Positions 31,544-42,011 of a stretch of DNA of 64,000 nucleotides are shown here, piece by piece. A program made the position numbers and the translations under genes. The notes beneath the pieces are model-generated. The model saw only the letters and a list, made by a program, of their open reading frames with translations. It was not told the origin of the DNA and did not search any database. Origin of the DNA: Ruegeria sp. HKCCD7303 (GTDB lineage Bacteria > Pseudomonadota > Alphaproteobacteria > Rhodobacterales > Rhodobacteraceae); contig NZ_WVRE01000002.1 of assembly GCF_013111185.1 (NCBI RefSeq), forward strand, positions 372,001 through 436,000, given 5' to 3'. The first letter of the stretch is position 1; each line of letters begins with the position of its first letter.

Positions 31544-32572
31544 CTATGGCGTGATTATCACCTTTCCGTCACTCTTTTTCAGCGCATTGGCTAAATTTGG
31601 CACCAGATCTCTGAGTGTAAGGTGTTCAGAAACATCTGTTTTCCAGCGCCCGTCTGCAAAACGCGCCTGAACCTCGGCCACCACCCGCATCTGATCGGCC
31701 GGTGGCGTCGACATCATCCATTGCGTCAGCCAAAAACCTTCGATCCGCTTGCCCATAAAGATCAACTGGCCGGTTTGGGTGAGCGTCGGCGCTTCGGTCG
31801 AAAGCTTGCCATAGGTGATCCAACGCGCTCGGTTTGGCATGGCGCAGAATAATTGTTCCGACAGTTGGTCAGTCACGGCGTCAAGGAAAACGCGTGGCTT
31901 CATGGACGTGCTCAGTCCGGCAAATTGCTCAACAACATCTGAATCTGTCGTCACCAGGACTTCGGCAGCGCCGAGGCTTTTCAACGTCTCAACGGTCTCC
32001 GCGCGCCGCACGAGCGCAATGGGTTTCAGCCCAAGATCACGCCCAAGGCTGCACATCAGTTTTCCAAGCTGGCTGGTTGCGGCAGACACGACAAACGCGT
32101 CGCCGTCGGCCTTGGCCATGTCTACCATCGCCATCGCGGTCAGCGGATTGACGATCTGCGCGGCCCCGTCATCGTCCGAGATATCCGGCCTTAACGGAAT
32201 GCACATTTGCATCTGCGTGACAACATATTCCGCCCAGGCCCCCGATCCGGCAGCAACAAAGGCAACCCGCTGACCTTGCAGGGCTTCGGCACCTTTTCCG
32301 GTGGCCACAACATCACCGCATCCTTCGAAACCTGCAGGGGATCCCTTTACGCGAGGTTGGCCGTACTCGCCCTTGATGAAATGCAAGTCGGACGGGTTGA
32401 CCGATGCGGTTCTCAATCTGATCAGAACCTGACCAGGGCCAGGCTGTGGCACGGGTATCTCTGCGGGTTCCAACCATTCGGCTGCGTCAGATATGGCTGG
32501 CCCGCTGGATGTGCCAGAATATCCTTCATGTTTTAATAGAGTGGCAAACATGGTCTGTGGCAGTTCTGTCAT
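31544..32572 (-). CDS. Zinc-type/MDR-family alcohol dehydrogenase-like oxidoreductase
   Basis: The 342-residue protein is a medium-chain dehydrogenase/reductase. It has a GroES-like N-terminal half (PGPGQVLIRLRTASVNPSDLHF) and an NADPH-binding Rossmann segment, where VVSAATSQLGKLMCSLGRDLG replaces the usual GAAGGVG glycine pattern. No structural-zinc cysteine cluster is visible, so a quinone-oxidoreductase-type enzyme is more likely than a true alcohol dehydrogenase. It lies 73 bases upstream of livH on the same strand and could share its transcript. Confidence 0.85.
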   Translation of the reverse strand: MTELPQTMFATLLKHEGYSGTSSGPAISDAAEWLEPAEIPVPQPGPGQVLIRLRTASVNPSDLHFIKGEYGQPRVKGSPAGFEGCGDVVATGKGAEALQGQRVAFVAAGSGAWAEYVVTQMQMCIPLRPDISDDDGAAQIVNPLTAMAMVDMAKADGDAFVVSAATSQLGKLMCSLGRDLGLKPIALVRRAETVETLKSLGAAEVLVTTDSDVVEQFAGLSTSMKPRVFLDAVTDQLSEQLFCAMPNRARWITYGKLSTEAPTLTQTGQLIFMGKRIEGFWLTQWMMSTPPADQMRVVAEVQARFADGRWKTDVSEHLTLRDLVPNLANALKKSDGKVIITP

Positions 32573-32767
32573 TTGGTCATCCTCAACAAATCTGAAGTCG
32601 AAATCGCCGTATTAAACACGTACCCTTAACAGGCGTGGCGCGTGCCGAGCTTTGGAATGAGCCAATCAAAAGCCGCTCGGGGCGTCAATTCAATGCCGAA
32701 ATAACGTGGGGGCACCTAAGATGCGCCCATAGGGTGGGGCCAAACCACAAGGTCGACCCCAAGTATT

Positions 32768-33292
32768 TTATTGTTGTGTCAACAGGTTGGTCAGTTCCTG
32801 GATTTTCTGAGCGATGGTCTCAGGCGACGCTTTGATATCGTTTACGATCTGGATCGCCTGCTTTTTCAGGTCGGCCGCCAGAGTGCTTTCTTCCAGCGAA
32901 GCCATGATCCCGTCATAGTCGAAATTGGCTGGGTTTAGCTTGCCTTCCTGAATCCAGGAATTCAGCAACTCCTGCCCCTGATCGGTCAGCGCGGCGACCT
33001 GATCGCCCGCCTGTTGCGCAGCTTCTGACGCCTGATCCGCGACCGACGATGCCGCTTCGGCTGCCTGATCGGCCACTGATGCAGCCGCCTCAGAGGCTTG
33101 TTCCGTTGCGGTTTTAACGGCCTCTGACACAGCGTCTTGAGCGTCAGAGGCAGCGTCGGTCAAGGCATCGCCAGCTTCCTCTGCGGCTGTTTGCAAACGC
33201 TCTGCCGGAGTAGGTTCGGGTTGGTTGAGGTAATAGTAGCCGCCAACGCCGATTACAGCGATGATGACGGCCAAAATAAGAGTGCGCGACAT
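32768..33292 (-). CDS. Alanine-rich coiled-coil protein with membrane anchor
   Basis: The 174-residue protein begins with a single hydrophobic anchor (LILAVIIAVIGVGGYYYL). About 85 residues follow that are rich in Ala, Glu, Gln, Ser and Asp, with near-repeats such as ASVADQAAEAASSVADQ and ASEAAQQAGDQ. The 11-residue periodicity resembles apolipoprotein or LEA-type amphipathic helices. The C terminus (NFDYDGIMASLEESTL to the end) is a different helical segment. It is probably inner-membrane anchored with the helical part in the periplasm. I cannot assign a function. Confidence 0.8.
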   Translation of the reverse strand: MSRTLILAVIIAVIGVGGYYYLNQPEPTPAERLQTAAEEAGDALTDAASDAQDAVSEAVKTATEQASEAAASVADQAAEAASSVADQASEAAQQAGDQVAALTDQGQELLNSWIQEGKLNPANFDYDGIMASLEESTLAADLKKQAIQIVNDIKASPETIAQKIQELTNLLTQQ

Positions 33293-33536
33293 ATGAATCT
33301 CCTTTGAATTTGTGTCGCCGGGATGCCTGAAGACTAACGCAATGACAAAGGGGAATTCCTTTGAATTCTCAGCAGAATAGAGGTTTGAGCCAGCCTACGC
33401 TGATACAAGGCTTTGCATACGGCAACATCACGCTGCTTTGGGAAATCGCGCATTGCAATTGCGCAGCCATCCGCTTGCCCCACTAAAAGCCAGAGCAATT
33501 CTCTGCACAACTTTTGAATTCAAGGCCAAGCCGGGG

Positions 33537-33594
33537 AGTGGCGGAGAGACAGGGATTCGAACCCTGGGTGGGCTTGCACCCAAAACGGTTTTCG
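33537..33594 (-). repeat. Orphan 3' half of tRNA-Ser(CGA), left end of an integrated segment
   Basis: These 58 bases match 35611-35668 with a single difference (A at 33583 against C at 35657). They correspond to tRNA-Ser from the anticodon loop to the 3' CCA. The 5' half is absent, so this is not a functional tRNA. Such a displaced 3' end is what tyrosine-recombinase integration into a tRNA gene leaves behind. Confidence 0.9.
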
Positions 33595-33971
33595 GTGCTG
33601 TCAAAAAGGTTTAGTCTGCTATGCTTTTGCTGACAATAAGGTGACCGCCACGAAAGGGGCGTGCAGTAATTCACGTAGGACAAAGTCAACAGATGTGGGT
33701 TAAACCGCCAAAGCGATTAACTTTCCAAGCATACGAACCACTTTCCCTTTTTCGACCTACCAATTGGTTGGGATCTGGTTTCATTTTCAAAAGCCAGCGT
33801 CGTCAGCGTCGACCGTTTATCGATGGGGAAAGTTCACCACGTAGGTCGATAACTGGCTTCCGTTTATGACTTGCGAATAATGAATTTTGCGAAGGATTTA
33901 ATCAAACCAATATGTGTGCGATAGCGGCTACCTTCGACAGCCAGACTTAATTTAGCCCGACCCTAGTTTGT
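33595..33971. other. Non-coding left part of the mini-island
   Basis: No credible gene is visible. It is A+T-rich. CGACCTAC (about 33754) and GTAGGTCG (about 33841), and nearby ACTTTCCC and GGGAAAGT, are inverse pairs arranged in interleaved order; this could form RNA structure but may be chance. Confidence 0.4.
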
Positions 33972-35012
33972 CTATAAGTCAAATTCGCGCTGTACACGGC
34001 TCACCACATCAAGCCTTGGTTTCGCGTGAGTTGTGTCCGGGTTCGCATTACTTTTCGAAAAAAGCCCGGCAGGATTTGTGAACCAACGTTTGCGAACACG
34101 CTCGGTAGAGTTATCCCGAAGTTTGTTGCTATTCGGAAAAAGCTCCGCTCGGTTTGGGAACCAACGTTCACGCACACGCTCATTAGAACTTGCGTATCGA
34201 TTCATTATTGTTTCACGCTGCTCGTCGCTTAGACAAGTTGCAGGCCCGTCAATCATTGACGAAGCGTTGGGATCCTCAGCTTTGGAATTAAAAGCGCGTC
34301 GTGTCGCCGTTACGATGTCAGAAAGTTTTTCGTGATTACCTGCAAGACGCTTTACTTCGCGCATTGTCTCAAGTTCGACAGCGCTAAGTGCGGGGTTGAC
34401 GCGTCCGCTTGTCAAACTCGCTGGCGCATCCAGCTTTACTCCAACAGCCTTAGAAAAAGAGATATGCGAGGAAATTGATTTGTCATAGACCAAGGGAACT
34501 ACACGATTGAAGCCTGCCCCAATCCTATCGAGTATCATTTCGTAATCTAACGACAATTTGCCCTCGAGCAAATCACTTTGCACCTTATTTGCCTTTTCCC
34601 AGGAAACTTTGTGCGCCTTCCACATTTGGTTTATTAAGCTTTCCGCGTATTCGTCTTGCTTTCTCAAAAACAGCATTGCCCAGGTCTCGTTTGCTGCCGT
34701 TCTGGCGCGGTCAGAGAGTATCTTCAGCGCTTCGTCAGGTAGCGCGGAGAAATTCTCGTAGGAGATTATCGCCAATCGAGTGCCAGCGACTTCTTCTAAG
34801 CTTGAAAGGAGCGGGCCATCGTCCATTTTTAGAAGTGCGTCGTGAATTGACCGATGCCACCGCCCTTGTGAAAGAGGGTAAGCAAGATCATCGGACACGT
34901 TTCTTCGAATTATTTTTTGAAGAGCTTTAGAGCCGGTCTTCGGCATGCCAAAGTGGACAATCAGGCGATCGATCTTTGGTTCTTGAACGCGACTGGTGCG
35001 AATGGATGTCAT
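33972..35012 (-). CDS. Sulfotransferase-like protein with duplicated C-terminal motif
   Basis: The 346-residue protein has an N-terminal IVHFGMPKTGSKALQKII segment (about 18-35) like the PAPS 5'-phosphosulfate loop of sulfotransferases, followed by LAIISYENFSALP, which matches the second strand-loop of that fold. It would move sulfate from PAPS to an unknown acceptor, perhaps a surface glycan. Near the C terminus the 19-residue unit ERVRERWFPNRAELFPNSN (278-296) recurs 26 residues later as ERVRKRWFTNPAGLFSKSN (304-322), with 13 identities. It is the only gene inside the tRNA-Ser-flanked segment and is more A+T-rich than the core genes, consistent with transfer. Confidence 0.75.
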   Translation of the reverse strand: MTSIRTSRVQEPKIDRLIVHFGMPKTGSKALQKIIRRNVSDDLAYPLSQGRWHRSIHDALLKMDDGPLLSSLEEVAGTRLAIISYENFSALPDEALKILSDRARTAANETWAMLFLRKQDEYAESLINQMWKAHKVSWEKANKVQSDLLEGKLSLDYEMILDRIGAGFNRVVPLVYDKSISSHISFSKAVGVKLDAPASLTSGRVNPALSAVELETMREVKRLAGNHEKLSDIVTATRRAFNSKAEDPNASSMIDGPATCLSDEQRETIMNRYASSNERVRERWFPNRAELFPNSNKLRDNSTERVRKRWFTNPAGLFSKSNANPDTTHAKPRLDVVSRVQREFDL

Positions 35013-35610
35013 TTTTGCGGGTTGAGTTTAATTTGGTAATTCACGTGTATTCCAAAGAATATCTCGTTCGTTTTTTAGTGCTTAAGCTGGTATCATGGCA
35101 GTTACTGGTGCTCAAGCGTATTTAGTTGTTGGGTTTCGCCTGATGATCCCGATGCCAGAAGATGGCCGTTCAACATGGAATATCTCTCATAGCTCGTGGG
35201 ACCGATAGGGGGTATGACCGGCGTGTCGCTCGTCGTCTTGCCGGTTCATAACCTTAGGCATCATACCGGCCCTCAATGTTGAAGCACTAAGAGAAACAGG
35301 GTTGCGGCAACGAGGAAATCTGGACACGCGTGTTTGAGTCTACGGAGCAATATTTCACGTGCGAATGATTTTTAGATGACGCGGTAGCGCTTGGGTGAAA
35401 ACTGTTCACGGTTCAGCAAAAACCAGGCAAAAAATACCTTTGAAATGCGAGCCCCGATTATCTGTTCGTCTTGCGGCTATTTTTTGCGTAGCCAGGCCGT
35501 AGCCTCAATTCCAATTTAGGTGCTAATTTCTTTAAAAGTGAGAGCAATGCCAAACGGACGAACAGCGTTTTTAGGATTTCGACCAGGACAAGTTTTTAAG
35601 CCATTGAAGC
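35013..35610. other. Non-coding right part of the mini-island
   Basis: About 600 bases upstream of the sulfotransferase-like gene hold no credible gene. They are A+T-rich and contain a nested inverted repeat at 35211-35267. The promoter of the sulfotransferase-like gene should lie near 35020-35100, but I see no clear elements. Confidence 0.45.
35211..35267. repeat. Nested inverted repeat inside the mini-island
   Basis: Outer arms GGTATGA (35211) and TCATACC (35261-35267) enclose inner arms ACCGGC and GCCGGT that bracket GTGTCGCTCGTCGTCTT. The structure could be an RNA hairpin or the end of a decayed mobile element. Confidence 0.5.
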
Positions 35611-35612
35611 AG

Positions 35613-35702
35613 TGGCGGAGAGACAGGGATTCGAACCCTGGGTGGGCTTGCACCCACAACGGTTTTCGAGACCGCCCCGTTCGACCACTCCGGCACCTCT
35701 CC
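35613..35702 (-). tRNA. tRNA-Ser(CGA)
   Basis: The minus strand gives a 90-base tRNA with a 3' encoded CCA. It has the acceptor GGAGAGG/CTCTCC, an anticodon loop CTCGAAA (anticodon CGA, reading UCG), the long variable arm typical of serine (TGGGTGCAAGCCCA region), and the T-loop GGTTCGAATCC. It is the insertion site of the adjacent mini-island, which supplies its present 3' half. Confidence 0.95.
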
Positions 35703-35825
35703 GCGGGGGTCTGTGAGGGGGGGATTTAGTAAGGAACGGGCAGGGGTGCAAGCAGAAAATTCCAGAAATTGTCAAAGCCGGGTTTTTCCGTTGCCTGCGG
35801 GCGGAAAACGCCTACTCTAATTGCC

Positions 35826-36668
35826 ATGACACAGCTTGCACATCGCGTAACATCTCTGCTTTTCTTGGCAGCCTTGACGCTTGTTTTGGCGGTCGCGCCC
35901 CTGTTTGCGGCCAACCGGGACCGGATCGAGGCGTTTCTGACCACAACCGGATTTGATGTGGCGCTGGAAAGCATCACGCTCAGCTCTCGTTCTGCGCCTG
36001 AGATGCTTGGCATTGACCCGGACGGGTTCGGCTCGGATTGGGCACGCCTGACAGATGAAGTATTCGATGTCGATGCCATGCATGAGACAGCTGTTTCCAT
36101 TCTTGAGGAAACGCTAACCGATAAGGCCTTGGCACATGCGGTTGAATTCTATGCGTCCGATCTGGGGCAGCGTCTGGTTGCGGTCGAAAACGACTCGCAC
36201 ATGAATGAAGACGACGAGGCCAAGCAATTGGAAGGCCAGCAGATCATTTCGGATTTGATCAAGGACGGGTCTCAGAGGGTCGAAAGCTTCAAGCGTATGA
36301 ATGCGGCGATTGATTCGACCGGCACAGCGCTTCGGGCGTGGCAGGAAATACAGCTGCGCTTCCTTCTGGCCGCCAGCGCATCGGGCGTGATCGAATTGCA
36401 GACGGATGCGGAAGGCTTGCGGGAGCTTTTGAAAAGAAATGAACCTGCGATGCGCCAGTCTCTGCAACTCTCCAGCCTTGCAGGCGCGGCTTATACGTAC
36501 CAGGACTTTTCGGACGAGGATGTCAACGCATATGTCGAAGCGCTGGAACAGCCGTTGATGCAGGAAGTCTATGAGCTTTTGAATGTCATTCAATTCGAGA
36601 TCATGGCCCGGCGCTTCGAGGTTCTTGCCGCGCGGATGGCTGATCTGCATCCCGCTCAGGATATTTGA
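35826..36668 (+). CDS. Exported DUF2059-like protein, first of a tandem pair
   Basis: The 280-residue protein has a signal peptide (TSLLFLAALTLVLAVAPLFA) and an all-helical mature region. The segment LTDKALAHAVEFYASDLGQRL resembles the DUF2059 helix pair (FY.S..G..L), and SDEDVNAYVEALEQPLMQEV seems to repeat the theme later. The role is unknown but periplasmic. Start 35826 (ATG) gives a normal signal peptide; a TTG 57 bases upstream is less likely. The stop overlaps the next gene (TGATG), which looks like a distant paralogue. Confidence 0.78.
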   Translation: MTQLAHRVTSLLFLAALTLVLAVAPLFAANRDRIEAFLTTTGFDVALESITLSSRSAPEMLGIDPDGFGSDWARLTDEVFDVDAMHETAVSILEETLTDKALAHAVEFYASDLGQRLVAVENDSHMNEDDEAKQLEGQQIISDLIKDGSQRVESFKRMNAAIDSTGTALRAWQEIQLRFLLAASASGVIELQTDAEGLRELLKRNEPAMRQSLQLSSLAGAAYTYQDFSDEDVNAYVEALEQPLMQEVYELLNVIQFEIMARRFEVLAARMADLHPAQDI

Positions 36669-37468
36669 TGCGGCGTCTTTTGCTTGCTTTGGCCCTTGCC
36701 GTTTTAGGATTGCCTGCATCGGCTAACGAAAAGATCGATCGGTTGGCGCAGGCAATGCATTTGGCTGAGGTGATGGAGATTTTGGTGCTTGAAGGACAGG
36801 AGCACCGAAAAAATCTCGATGAAACGCTTTTGAACAATGCGGGGGGTGCGTTCTTTGAGGCCCAAGTGCAAGACATCTATGACCCGATCTGGATGCAGGA
36901 CCATTTGACCGAAGCGTTTGAGACCGGCATGTCGGACACGCAACTTGATCAGGCCATTGTGTTTTTTGAAAGCGACCTTGGTCGGACCATAGTGACGCTT
37001 GAAAACTCGGCCCGCCAGGCCATGTCGGATCCCACGATCGAAGAAATGGCCCGTGATGCGTTTGCAGCAACCGAGCGCGCAACAGCTAGGTTTGCTTTGG
37101 TCGAGGAATATATCGAAGTGAACGAACTGATTGAAAAGAACGTTCAGGGCTCTTTGACATCGGACTACAACTTTTTTCGCGGGCTTGATGTTGATTCAAG
37201 CGCCGACACGCAGGGCCTGTTGGCCGAGCTTTTGTCGCAAAAGGACAGCCGGACCGAAGACACCGAAGCCTGGCTTTATGCGTTTTTGTTGCTGGCCTAT
37301 CGTCCGTTGGACGAGGCGCAGATGCGTGAGAACATCGCCTTTTCAAGAACGGAAACTGGGCAAGCTCTGAACGACGCGCTTTTTGAGGGCTTTGACCGCA
37401 TGTTCAACGATATTTCTTACCAATTGGGGCAAGCGGTTGCGCGCACTCTCAGGGCCTCTGAGTTGTGA
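36668..37468 (+). CDS. Exported DUF2059-like protein, second of a tandem pair
   Basis: The 266-residue protein has a short signal peptide (RLLLALALAVLGLPASA) and the helical segment MSDTQLDQAIVFFESDLGRTIV, which parallels LTDKALAHAVEFYASDLGQRL of the preceding protein. A later DEAQMRENIAFSRTETGQALN repeats the pattern. The two genes share TGATG and probably arose by duplication. I know of no defined function. The protein should be periplasmic. Confidence 0.78.
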   Translation: MRRLLLALALAVLGLPASANEKIDRLAQAMHLAEVMEILVLEGQEHRKNLDETLLNNAGGAFFEAQVQDIYDPIWMQDHLTEAFETGMSDTQLDQAIVFFESDLGRTIVTLENSARQAMSDPTIEEMARDAFAATERATARFALVEEYIEVNELIEKNVQGSLTSDYNFFRGLDVDSSADTQGLLAELLSQKDSRTEDTEAWLYAFLLLAYRPLDEAQMRENIAFSRTETGQALNDALFEGFDRMFNDISYQLGQAVARTLRASEL

Positions 37469-37481
37469 TGCTGCTTTGGTG

Positions 37482-37581
37482 TTGACTTTCCCGCCTATTC
37501 TATGGATAAGCGCGCATCCCGGCCGGTCATCCGCGCCGGGTATCGTTATTATTTGACCCTTAAGATATGTCGAAAGGGTCA
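37482..37581 (+). promoter_or_regulatory. rplU promoter and structured leader
   Basis: TTGACT (37482-37487) and GATAAG (37505-37510) are separated by 17 bases. The roughly 160-base leader contains CCCGGC/GCCGGG (37518-37540) and TGACCCTT/AAGGGTCA (37554-37581) hairpins. These could serve autogenous control of the L21-L27 operon. Confidence 0.5.
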
Positions 37582-37678
37582 GTCACACAGCCCGAGAAGG
37601 GCGCGCTGTTCGAGGTGGCTTAAGCCAGCAACACCCGAAAAGGGGACCACAGAACGCGGGTATGAAAAGGAAAGACGC

Positions 37679-38293
37679 ATGTTTGCGGTCCTCAAGACTG
37701 GCGGCAAGCAGTACAAGGTTCAGGCGGGCGATGTGCTCCGCGTTGAAAAACTGGCTGCCGACGCAGGTGAAAAAGTTCAATTCAACGATGTTCTGATGCT
37801 GGGCGGCGACGCTCCGGTTGTTGGTGCACCTTTCGTTGAAGGCGCGGGCGTACAGGCCGAAGTGATCGAACAGATCAAAGGTGACAAGGTCATCAAATTC
37901 GTCAAGCGCCGTCGTAAGCACAGCTCGAAGCGTACCGTTGGCCACCGTCAGAAACTGACACTGGTAAAGATCACCGACATCCTGTCGTCGGGCGCTGACA
38001 AGTCGGGCATCAAAGCTGCAACCGGGTCTGCTCCGGCTGGCGAAGCGGCACCTGCTGCAAAGCCTGCCAAGAAAGCAGAAGTCAAAGCAGAGGCACCCGC
38101 CGCTGCTGCTGCCGCTGACGATCTGACCAAGCTGAACGGTGTCGGTCCTGCCGCCGCCAAAAAGCTGGTTGAGGCCGGTATCGAGAGCTTTGCCGCTCTG
38201 GCCGCCTTGTCGGACGAGCAGATTGCTGCTATCGACACCATCAAAGTGAAACCCGAATGGGTTGAGCAAGCCAAAGAGCTGGCTCAAGGCTAA
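37679..38293 (+). CDS. rplU: 50S ribosomal protein L21 with C-terminal helix-hairpin-helix extension
   Basis: L21 binds 23S rRNA in the large subunit. Residues 1-102 are a normal L21 ([20 protein letters not shown] and [20 protein letters not shown]). About 45 Ala/Pro/Lys-rich linker residues follow, and then a roughly 55-residue domain with [19 protein letters not shown] and [15 protein letters not shown], a helix-hairpin-helix nucleic-acid-binding fold. The total of 204 residues is about twice the usual length. Start 37679 begins at the conserved MFAVLK. It is 11 bases before rpmA. Confidence 0.96.
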   Translation: MFAVLKTGGKQYKVQAGDVLRVEKLAADAGEKVQFNDVLMLGGDAPVVGAPFVEGAGVQAEVIEQIKGDKVIKFVKRRRKHSSKRTVGHRQKLTLVKITDILSSGADKSGIKAATGSAPAGEAAPAAKPAKKAEVKAEAPAAAAAADDLTKLNGVGPAAAKKLVEAGIESFAALAALSDEQIAAIDTIKVKPEWVEQAKELAQG

Positions 38294-38304
38294 GGAGAGA
38301 GAGA

Positions 38305-38574
38305 ATGGCACATAAAAAAGCTGGCGGTTCCTCCCGTAACGGTCGCGACTCAGCTGGTCGCCGCCTTGGCGTGAAACTGTATGGTGGCCAGGCAGCCATC
38401 GCAGGCAACATCATCGTACGTCAGCGCGGCACTAAGTTCTGGCCGGGCGAAGGCGTAGGCATGGGCAAAGATCACACCATCTTTGCAACCACCGATGGCG
38501 CCGTGAAGTTCCATAAGGGACTCAAAAACCGCACCTTCATTTCGGTCCTGCCAGTGGCGGAGGCCGCAGAGTAA
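38305..38574 (+). CDS. rpmA: 50S ribosomal protein L27
   Basis: L27 reaches the peptidyl-transferase centre with its N-terminal tail. The 89-residue protein begins [20 protein letters not shown] and has [19 protein letters not shown], matching the family along its whole length. GGAGAG precedes the start. It is co-transcribed with rplU and followed by a terminator. Confidence 0.98.
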   Translation: MAHKKAGGSSRNGRDSAGRRLGVKLYGGQAAIAGNIIVRQRGTKFWPGEGVGMGKDHTIFATTDGAVKFHKGLKNRTFISVLPVAEAAE

Positions 38575-38607
38575 GCCGAGACCCAGAAGGTTAATAAAAA
38601 ATTCATG

Positions 38608-38638
38608 GGGGACCGGCAGAAAATGCCGGTCCCTTTTT
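38608..38638 (+). terminator. Intrinsic terminator after rpmA
   Basis: GGGACCGGCA pairs with TGCCGGTCCC around a GAAAA loop and is followed by TTTTT. Confidence 0.92.
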
Positions 38639-38670
38639 CGTTTTAACGCAGTTGTGATCCCAAAAAACCG

Positions 38671-39275
38671 ATGCCCGTCGCAACCACCAGTTTTCTAATC
38701 TTCGCCGCCTCACAGGTGGGCACGCCGGGACCGGCCAATATGGTTCTGTTGGGAACAGGTGCGCGCTATGGTTTCCGGGCGGCCCTGCCGTTTGTTGCAG
38801 GTGTCGTGCTAGGCAAGCAGTTGATTATCTGGCCGGTGGGTTTTGGTCTCATGCAAATTGCGGAACAAGCGCCATTTGTGTTTTCCGCGCTGAAATACGC
38901 CTCTGCTGGTTATGTGTGCTGGTTGGCCTGGAAGATCGCCAATCTTCGCTTGTCGCGAAATGGAGCAAGTGGTTCGGTGCCGGGTTTTTGGGCCGGACTG
39001 ATCGTGCATCCGCTGAACCCCAAGGCCTGGGCCATGATCATTGCTGGGTTTACTGGTTTCGTCGCGGCTGGCACGTCCAGTTTGGACGCAACGTTCACGA
39101 TCGCTCTTTGTTTGTTTATCTGCCAGGTCGTCTTGCACCCGATCTGGACCTTCGCAGGCGATAGAATTGCTCATTCGGTTGAAGGTCGCCCTGCGGAAAA
39201 ATATCTAATGTGGACGTTGGCCGGGCTTACGGTTGCGTCCGTCCTTTTTGTGTTGTTCGGAGGAGGAACACACCA

Positions 39276-39279
<4 letters not shown>
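38671..39279 (+). CDS. LysE-family translocator
   Basis: The 202-residue membrane protein has about six hydrophobic segments and the LysE/RhtB signature SQVGTPGPANMVLLGTGARYGFR near the N terminus, then HPLNPKAWAMIIAG. These proteins export amino acids or derivatives; the substrate is unknown. The stop overlaps the start of an acetyltransferase gene, so they are likely co-expressed. Confidence 0.9.
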
Positions 39280-41979
<2,700 letters not shown>

Positions 41980-42011
41980 GCACTGAAAAGACGACCTGAA
42001 AGGCACGCGAC

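Larger units (their letters stand above)
33537..35668. mobile_element. Mini-island inserted at tRNA-Ser(CGA)
   Basis: A 58-bp direct repeat (33537-33594 and 35611-35668, period 2074 bp) bounds a segment visibly richer in A+T than the surrounding genes. The right copy belongs to an intact tRNA-Ser and the left is an orphan 3' half. One gene (33972-35012, sulfotransferase-like) is the only clear cargo. No integrase is present, so this looks like a reduced remnant or a satellite cassette. Confidence 0.75.

Noticed and set aside
33539..33594. Second tRNA-Ser gene
   Set aside because: Only the half from anticodon loop to CCA matches; the 5' half and acceptor pairing are missing, so it is an att-type remnant.
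35520..35729. 69-codon frame containing RRDRDSNPGWACT
   Set aside because: This is the well-known spurious translation of a tRNA-Ser gene.
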